19,104 nucleotides of DNA from an uncultured Bacteroidales bacterium (GTDB lineage: Bacteria; Bacteroidota; Bacteroidia; Bacteroidales; F082). The position numbers were made by a program, and so were the translations under genes. The stretch spans positions 1 to 19,104 of the forward strand of contig CALEMB010000220.1 of the NCBI GenBank assembly GCA_937902805.1, given 5' to 3'. The notes beneath the pieces are model-generated. The model had not been told where the DNA came from. It made no database searches and saw only the letters and a list, made by a program, of their open reading frames with translations. This document shows positions 14,849 through 19,104 of this stretch, piece by piece. The stretch's first letter is position 1. Each line of letters begins with the position of its first letter.

Positions 14849-14878
14849 GCAAAAATACAAAAAAAAGCCGCACCCCAA
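14849..14878 (-). promoter_or_regulatory. Promoter of the DUF2156-GNAT operon
   Basis: On the minus strand, TTG (14876-14878) is followed after 18 bases by TATTTTTGC (14849-14857), an exact -7 box. The start codon at 14825-14827 is 21 bases below the box. The upstream part, GGGCGAAGGCTTG with GCGGCTTTTTTTTG, resembles the esterase-operon element at 9003-9049. Confidence 0.7.
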
Positions 14879-14918
14879 GCCTTCGCCCAAGTTACTGTTG
14901 TGCTGACAATCAAACAGC

Positions 14919-14952
14919 AAGCGCCTCCAGAATCGTCTGGGGGCGCTTTTTT
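14919..14952 (+). terminator. Orphan terminator hairpin
   Basis: AAGCGCC (14919-14925) pairs with GGCGCTT (14942-14948), and CCAGA (14927-14931) pairs with TCTGG (14936-14940) around an ATCG loop. A run of six Ts follows (14947-14952). It is a textbook terminator in plus orientation, yet the nearest plus-strand gene upstream ends at 2202 (or the pseudogene at 3271). Confidence 0.65.
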
Positions 14953-14980
14953 ATTGGGAGGTTTTCAAAAAACGTCAAAA

Positions 14981-15008
14981 CGTCAAATCGCATGAAGTGA
15001 TTTTGACG
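14981..15008. repeat. Inverted repeat CGTCAAATC / GATTTTGACG
   Basis: CGTCAAATC (14981-14989) and GATTTTGACG (14999-15008) are near-perfect reverse complements across a 9-base spacer, and an extra ACGTCAAA copy sits just upstream (14972-14979). It lies before the three palindromes that precede the ATPase gene and may be a further regulator site. Confidence 0.45.
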
Positions 15009-15014
15009 ATTTTC

Positions 15015-15093
15015 TGCTTTAGAAAGCATTATTTTGTACATATTTTCTGCTTTGGAAAGCAGAGAATTTTCTATTTTTATGCTTTGGAAAGTA
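15015..15093 (+). promoter_or_regulatory. Three iterated palindromic operator candidates
   Basis: TGCTTTAGAAAGCA (15015-15028), TGCTTTGGAAAGCA (15048-15061) and TGCTTTGGAAAGTA (15080-15093) recur every 33 and 32 bases, about three helical turns. Each is a dyad of TGCTTT and AAAGCA. The TTTG at 15083-15086 in the third copy may be the -33 element for the -7 box at 15103-15111. A protein bound here would probably block the ATPase promoter. Confidence 0.6.
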
Positions 15094-15102
15094 TAAAATT
15101 CG

Positions 15103-15111
15103 TATTTTTGC
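15103..15111 (+). promoter_or_regulatory. -7 box of the AAA ATPase promoter
   Basis: TATTTTTGC matches TAnnTTTGC exactly. The candidate -33 TTTG (15083-15086) is 16 bases upstream, inside the third palindrome. The ATG at 15132-15134 follows after 20 bases; an earlier ATG at 15125 hits a stop after five codons. Confidence 0.65.
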
Positions 15112-15131
15112 ATATCTAAAATCGATGAAAT

Positions 15132-16343
15132 ATGGAGTATAAAGACATTGAACAAATTGTAAATCAGTTTAATAATAAAATTTTACAGATAAATCTCGAT
15201 TTCAAGCGATATCTTCATGAAAAAATCAACTGGAATTCGAGGTTGATAGGCATTAAAGGAGCACGAGGAGTGGGAAAGAGCACATTGCTGCTGCAACACA
15301 TCAAAGAAAGTTTCCCTGACTTGCAAAACGTTTTTTATGCCTCTTTGGACGATCTTTGGTTTCGCACACATACTTTGTCTGAACTGGTCGAGTATCTTTA
15401 TACGCACGGTATCACGCATCTATTTTTGGATGAGGTTCACAAATATGAGGATTGGAGTTTGAATATCAAGAACCTATATGACACATATCCCAAACTACAC
15501 ATCGTTTACACAGGTTCATCCATGTTGGAGATTGACCATTCAAAGGTAGACTTATCGCGCAGGCAGGCGCTCTACACAATGAATGGACTTTCTTTCCGTG
15601 AATATCTTGAATTTGAAGGCATTGTGTCATTACCTACCGTGAGTCTCGAGGAGTTGTTACGCTCTCACTTGCAAATCGCCATGAACATTGTTTCACAGAC
15701 GAGCATTTTGCAGCATTTCGACCGATATTTGCAGATGGGCTATTATCCTTTCTACCGCGACACTGATTCTGCAACCGACTATCATTCCCGGCTACGCGAA
15801 GTGGTTAATGTAGTAGTGGAAAGCGACATGCCTGCTGTGGCCGACATTACATACGCAACCGTGCAGAAAGCCAAACAGTTGCTGATGGTCATTGCGCCCA
15901 ATGTACCTTTTATGCCCAACATCAGCCGATTGAGCCAAGAGTTGGAAGTCACACCTTCGCAATGCTTGAAAATCCTCTATCTATTGGATAAAGCTGGCCT
16001 GCTGTTCCTTTTGACCAAAGAACAGAAAGACTACAAACATCTCTCAAAACCTGGAAAAATATTCTTAGGCAATGGCAACCTGATGTACGCCTTATCAAAC
16101 ACAGTGAACCTTGGCACATGCAGGGAGACTTTCTTCGCCAACCAATTATCCGCCATCGGCGATTTGACTATGCCCGAAAAGGGTGATTTTTTGTTAGACA
16201 ACCGCTATCTCTTCGAGGTTGGTGGCAACAGTAAGGATTTTCGCCAGATTGCCAACATCCCCGACAGTTATCTTGCCATTGATGATGTTGAAATGGGGCA
16301 TCAAAATCGAATTCCTTTGTGGATGTTTGGGTTGATGTATTAG
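15132..16343 (+). CDS. AAA ATPase with DUF4143-like C-terminal domain
   Basis: A 403-aa cytoplasmic protein. Walker A is GARGVGKST (43-51), Walker B is HLFLDEVH (96-103) and IVYTGSSM is a sensor-like strand; this is the AAA_14-type layout. The middle (about 200-330) contains a winged-helix-like stretch. The C-terminal part has GDFLLDNRYLFEVGGNSK (about 351-368), a D-x(n)-E-V-G-G-x-x-K pattern resembling the PD-(D/E)XK-like core of DUF4143. Such ATPases are very common in Bacteroidales and have no agreed function. It is a single-gene unit preceded by three palindromic repeats, which suggests tight control. Length is typical and all key residues are present. Confidence 0.87.
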   Translation: MEYKDIEQIVNQFNNKILQINLDFKRYLHEKINWNSRLIGIKGARGVGKSTLLLQHIKESFPDLQNVFYASLDDLWFRTHTLSELVEYLYTHGITHLFLDEVHKYEDWSLNIKNLYDTYPKLHIVYTGSSMLEIDHSKVDLSRRQALYTMNGLSFREYLEFEGIVSLPTVSLEELLRSHLQIAMNIVSQTSILQHFDRYLQMGYYPFYRDTDSATDYHSRLREVVNVVVESDMPAVADITYATVQKAKQLLMVIAPNVPFMPNISRLSQELEVTPSQCLKILYLLDKAGLLFLLTKEQKDYKHLSKPGKIFLGNGNLMYALSNTVNLGTCRETFFANQLSAIGDLTMPEKGDFLLDNRYLFEVGGNSKDFRQIANIPDSYLAIDDVEMGHQNRIPLWMFGLMY

Positions 16344-16380
16344 TGCAACTCATTGAGGAAGCGTGCTGCCTAGAAACTGA

Positions 16381-16410
16381 AAAAAGCCGCAGCCCGAAGG
16401 CCACGGCTTG
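16381..16410 (-). terminator. Terminator of the MerR-type gene
   Basis: AAGCCG (16385-16390) pairs with CGGCTT (16405-16410), with an inner GCC/GGC stem around a CGAA loop. On the minus strand the hairpin is followed by a T run (16381-16386 are A on the plus strand). It lies 21 bases after the stop of the MerR-family gene; in plus orientation there is no useful T-tract for the ATPase gene. Confidence 0.65.
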
Positions 16411-16431
16411 TAGTTCCTGCCATTAAAATGA

Positions 16432-17256
16432 TTACTCTATCGGAATCTGGATCACCGACAGCCATTTCTCGGGGTCGTCTTGGTTCCACGCACCGTCGAT
16501 ATAACAAGTGCGATGCTGTCCGGCAGTCTTATAGCCATGCTCCTCGATGTAGCGGAAGGCTTCGGTGTACGACTCATAAAAACGCTCGTATGGGCCAACG
16601 TGCTTCATGCATAGTGCCTTGGGTACGGCGGGCAGACGTTTGAACTGGATGATGGCACTGTCGGTGTCCATTTCCTCTACTTGTTCGCAGTACTCGATGT
16701 CAATATCCGACGGCGTGTACTCCTTGTTGTGCTCCACGGTAAAGCAATAGCCAGGCGGCGGACATTTGCAGCCGAGGCGTTGCATCTCGGGGCCGATGAC
16801 ATTAACGCACAGCGGGCCAAGAGCCGCATAGTTGGGGATGACTTCACGATGGCTTGCCACTATGATTTCGGGCAGTGATTGGATGCTGAATTTTTCCATT
16901 TTAGTGATTTGTTTGCGAGAGTCTCTCCATTTGAGCAGCTGGTCGCGACGTGCCTTCAGTTGCTTCAGCAGCTTTTCCGTCTCCTTGACTTTCTCGTCCA
17001 TCTGCTGGATATCTGGTGCGTGCGAACCGTCTTCGTACAGCTCCTTGATTTCATCCAACGAGAATCCGAGCCGTTGCAGGTCGCGGATGGATTGCAACTT
17101 CTGCATCTGGTCGATGCTGTAGTAGCGGTAACCCGTCCACTCGTCCACCTCATCAGGCGTGAGGAGTCCCTTCTGCTCATAGTGACGCAAGGTCTTCACG
17201 GTGACTTGCATCAACTTGGAGAACTCTCCGATTTTTAACTTTGTTTTGTTACCCAT
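16432..17256 (-). CDS. MerR-family regulator with GyrI-like effector domain
   Basis: A 274-aa protein from the ATG at 17254-17256 (MGNKTKLKIGEF); the frame opens ten codons earlier, close to the promoter. Residues 7-75 are the MerR winged HTH: KIGEFSKLMQVTVKTLRHYE, QKGLLTPDEVDEWTGYRYYS and LQRLGFSLDEIKEL. A dimerisation coiled coil follows (about 83-112). Residues about 122-274 form a GyrI-like/BmrR-type ligand-binding domain (FSIQSLPEIIVASHRE, then ALCMKHVGPYERFYESY, ending EKWLSVIQIPIE). This layout senses small hydrophobic or cationic drugs in BmrR relatives. No efflux gene lies next to it. An operator-like dyad sits in its own promoter. Confidence 0.9.
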   Translation of the reverse strand: MGNKTKLKIGEFSKLMQVTVKTLRHYEQKGLLTPDEVDEWTGYRYYSIDQMQKLQSIRDLQRLGFSLDEIKELYEDGSHAPDIQQMDEKVKETEKLLKQLKARRDQLLKWRDSRKQITKMEKFSIQSLPEIIVASHREVIPNYAALGPLCVNVIGPEMQRLGCKCPPPGYCFTVEHNKEYTPSDIDIEYCEQVEEMDTDSAIIQFKRLPAVPKALCMKHVGPYERFYESYTEAFRYIEEHGYKTAGQHRTCYIDGAWNQDDPEKWLSVIQIPIE

Positions 17257-17282
17257 TTCGTACGATGTTTTTGCTAGCGGGT

Positions 17283-17316
17283 GCAAAATTAAAGCATGAC
17301 CTTAGGGACGAGTCAA
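17283..17316 (-). promoter_or_regulatory. MerR-type promoter with operator in a long spacer
   Basis: On the minus strand, TTG (17314-17316) and the exact -7 box TAATTTTGC (17283-17291) are 22 bases apart, against 16-18 for the other promoters here. TGAC (17297-17300) and GTCA (17312-17315) form a 19-bp dyad that falls mostly inside the spacer. This is the arrangement MerR-family proteins use: they untwist an over-long spacer to activate. Confidence 0.55.
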
Positions 17317-17324
17317 GTGTTTTT

Positions 17325-17486
17325 TCATAATAATTGTGAAGTTATCTTCTCCAATGCGTTGAAGTCAACCAAATCCACATGTTGGCCGTATGTTTCAAGC
17401 ATGGCTTTGGCATCGGCTGTCCGTTGAGATTCCGGCGTCTTCAATACCATCTTGTGGAACATCGACATCATGAATCGATGTTTCAT
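17325..17486 (-). CDS. Small ORF, 53 aa, unknown (possibly a 3' fragment)
   Basis: From ATG 17484-17486 the frame encodes MKHRFMMSMFHKMVLKTPES and ends LEKITSQLL, stopping at 17325-17327. Composition (amphipathic helices, KAMLETYGQHVDLVDFNALE) looks like real coding sequence, but I do not recognise a family. The frame is open for another ten codons upstream (WKQKDYSQLD) to a TAA, with no ATG there. The ATG at 17514-17516 overlaps the preceding stops (TGATAATG) in a different frame, so a frameshift between METERLQ and QLDMKH is possible. It lies between the broken fusion gene and the MerR promoter. Confidence 0.4.
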   Translation of the reverse strand: MKHRFMMSMFHKMVLKTPESQRTADAKAMLETYGQHVDLVDFNALEKITSQLL

Positions 17487-17519
17487 ATCCAACTGGCTGT
17501 AATCTTTCTGTTTCCATTA

Positions 17520-18829
17520 TCATTCTAATACGAAACTGCGGGGATAGAAATCGCTGTAGAAACGGCCGTCGGTGGCGGTGAACTTCAGGACGCAATAGTT
17601 GGAATCTGTTACGCCATCAGGATAATACTGCTCGTCTCCCTCACGCCATATCATCTCTTTGCTCTTGGCATCAGTCAAGACTTCCATCGTGCCGCGCAGC
17701 ATCATGCCCTTGAAACCCTCGTTATCGCTGAAATAGATGCATGCCTTGGCATTGGCCTTGTAGTGGGGTAGAACACTTTGATGCCTTCACGAACACGCGG
17801 TGAGAGCATCGCCTTGGTGCAAGGGAAACCTTCTTCATCGACTGAAGAGATGTATGTGATTGGTAAGCTGTCGGCCATTTGTGCTATCAGCGTCTTGACA
17901 GGTGCTAGGGCGGGGTTTTCAGGCATAGCATCGTCTGTAACCTTCATTGCTTCGCGCCAACGTTTCAGATGCGGGAAATACATCTTCATCTGGCCGATGT
18001 ATTCTTCTTTCGTGATGGGTTGGGGCAGCCCCTTGTTGACCTCGTCCACAAACTGGGCACAATGCTCAATCATCTCGTCCATCGTGCAGTCTTGCAGGAA
18101 CTTGCCATCGGCATAGCAGTACTTGCAGTAGTCAAAGTTCTTGCCGCCATCGGCATTCGTCCCACAGTCTTCATTCTTAGTGAGCGGCATGCCACAACTT
18201 TGACAAAACTGTGGCAATTGGCCGGGCTGCAAGGTTTTCTCTTTCTTTGGGAAAGTCGCTTCGTAAGCCTCGAAAGCCTCTGGGTTTTTATCAGCAACGA
18301 AATATCCTTTGGGCGGACAATAAACACCCTCGCGATTGCCCCAATAACCAGAGATGAGCTCTTGGGCAAGGAAATAGGGCACTTCAGCATCTCGCGGTTC
18401 GGCATGATAGTGTATCTTCAGTTTGCTGGCAAGGTCGAAACCTGCATGTTTGTAGAAATCAATGTTCCCCTCCATGCTGAGCAGGCCTATACCCATTCCT
18501 TTGGCTTTCTCCAGTGCATAATTCAAGAGTTTCAGCCCATATCCCTTGCGTTTATAGTCAGGGTGAATGCTGATCGGCCCGAAAGTCCATGAAGGGAAGT
18601 GATTGCCATTGTCAAGGATGATTTCGGCTTTCGAAAACATTACATGGCCGATAATGTGACTGTCTTCTTCCATCACGAAATCCAACTCGGGGATGAAGTC
18701 AGGGTTGCTTCGATATTGGTTGAGCACATAATGCTCAGTGCATCCTGGACGATAGACGTTCCAGAATGCCTCGCGCGTGAGATTCTCCACTTCGCGCCAG
18801 TCTTGTGGTTGTTCTAATCTGATATTCAT
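17520..18829 (-). pseudogene. Frameshifted GNAT - zinc ribbon - PNPOx-like fusion
   Basis: Frame one (18829 to about 17759) encodes a GNAT acetyltransferase (1-160, motif A in HPDYKRKGYGLKLLNYAL). A linker and a zinc ribbon follow (about 209-292: CQSC, Cys222, CKYC, YFPHLKRW). Then the start of a pyridoxamine-5'-phosphate-oxidase-like/general-stress-protein-26 domain appears (LIAQMADSLPITYISSV, ending KVFYPTT). From 17759 the domain continues in another frame (KANAKACIYFSDNEGFKGMM, then LRGTMEVL) to the stop at 17520-17522. About ten residues of the usual FMN-domain loop (TNTSSxRV-like) are missing at the junction, so a deletion of 3n+1 bases, not a single slipped base, probably broke it. The GNAT and ribbon parts may still be made. 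Confidence 0.75.
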
Positions 18830-18843
18830 TGGTTTTCAATATA

Positions 18844-19104
18844 TTAACTTATTATCTCTATTCTCATTTCGCAATCTGTCCCACCACCCAATATGGAATG
18901 ACAAAGCGTTACGGTGAAGTTCTTGTCTTTCCACAAACTGTGTAGCGAATAAATCACGCTTTGGCGTGAACATTCACAGAGCAAAGGCGTATTGACGTGC
19001 CACCATTCACACAGTTTTTTCCACATTCCGAGAAGAAAACAGACCGTTGCTCTGGAGAGAGCCGTGCTATACCTTTCTCGAAACCCTTAAACCAATTTGA
19101 TATT
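18844..19104 (-). pseudogene. Cysteine-rich protein gene with internal deletion, 5' end outside window
   Basis: Near the right edge one frame encodes WFKGFEKGIARLSPEQRSVF and then CGKNCVNGGT (about 19103 to 19000). The similarity then switches to another frame encoding HVNTPLLCECSRQSVIYSLH, then SLWKDKNFTV and LCHSILGGGTDCEMRIEI, stopping at 18844. The CxxxC segment and the LCECSRQS...GGG..C.MRI ending recall a cysteine-rich family of anaerobes that I remember as DUF6144 or related to ATC hydrolases; I am not certain of the name. About 50-60 residues between these parts appear to be missing, so an out-of-frame internal deletion is likely. It precedes the fusion pseudogene by 14 bases. Confidence 0.5.

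Noticed and set aside
14910..15155. 81-codon minus-strand frame across the palindromes
   Set aside because: Its repeats (SKAEN twice) are only the translation of the palindromic DNA units, and it overlaps the ATPase promoter, the terminator and the ATPase start.

Overview
The window looks like a chromosomal segment of a Bacteroidales species (Bacteroidota). Several promoters fit the Bacteroidota -7 consensus TAnnTTTGC, Shine-Dalgarno sites are largely absent, and the gene set is typical: a TonB-dependent receptor-like protein, PepSY-like lipoproteins, a beta-barrel protein, an S41 lipoprotein and an AAA/DUF4143-type ATPase. I see no rRNA, tRNA, CRISPR array, IS element or phage gene.

Layout. 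1-1300 (minus): a TonB-receptor-like gene running off the left edge, preceded by a truncated GNAT remnant, a 73-bp palindrome and a promoter. 1305-2202 (plus): an AraC regulator with a spaced direct repeat around its promoter. 2214-3271: a cysteine-rich DUF5714-type protein with an unexpected lipoprotein signal, divergent from a decayed NifX/NafY-type gene. 3262-8981 (minus): a five-gene operon (esterase, GT4 glycosyltransferase, beta-barrel protein, S41 lipoprotein, tyrosine phosphatase) driven by a promoter embedded in the terminator of the gene before it. 9051-11479 (minus): a Na/Pi cotransporter translationally coupled to a MetA-type outer-membrane protein. 11563-13305 (minus): two PepSY-like lipoproteins, one with a duplicated domain, and a small acidic protein whose reading frame runs through a terminator. 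13480-14827 (minus): overlapping GNAT and DUF2156 genes. 14828-15131 is a 304-bp regulatory region holding a promoter, an orphan terminator and three iterated palindromes in front of an AAA ATPase (15132-16343, plus). 16432-17256 (minus): a MerR/GyrI-like regulator with an operator-like dyad in an over-long promoter spacer. 17325-19104 (minus): a small ORF, a frameshifted GNAT/zinc-ribbon/PNPOx fusion, and a gene with an internal deletion that runs off the right edge.

Overall. Most genes are ordinary envelope and regulatory genes. The unusual points are the density of recently broken genes (at least four, at 936, 3069, 17520 and 18844), the composite terminator-promoter element with two related copies, and the iterated palindromes controlling the ATPase. 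I found no clearly new multi-gene system. The five-gene envelope operon and the palindrome-controlled ATPase are the best candidates for follow-up. All family assignments come from reading the translations, without database searches.
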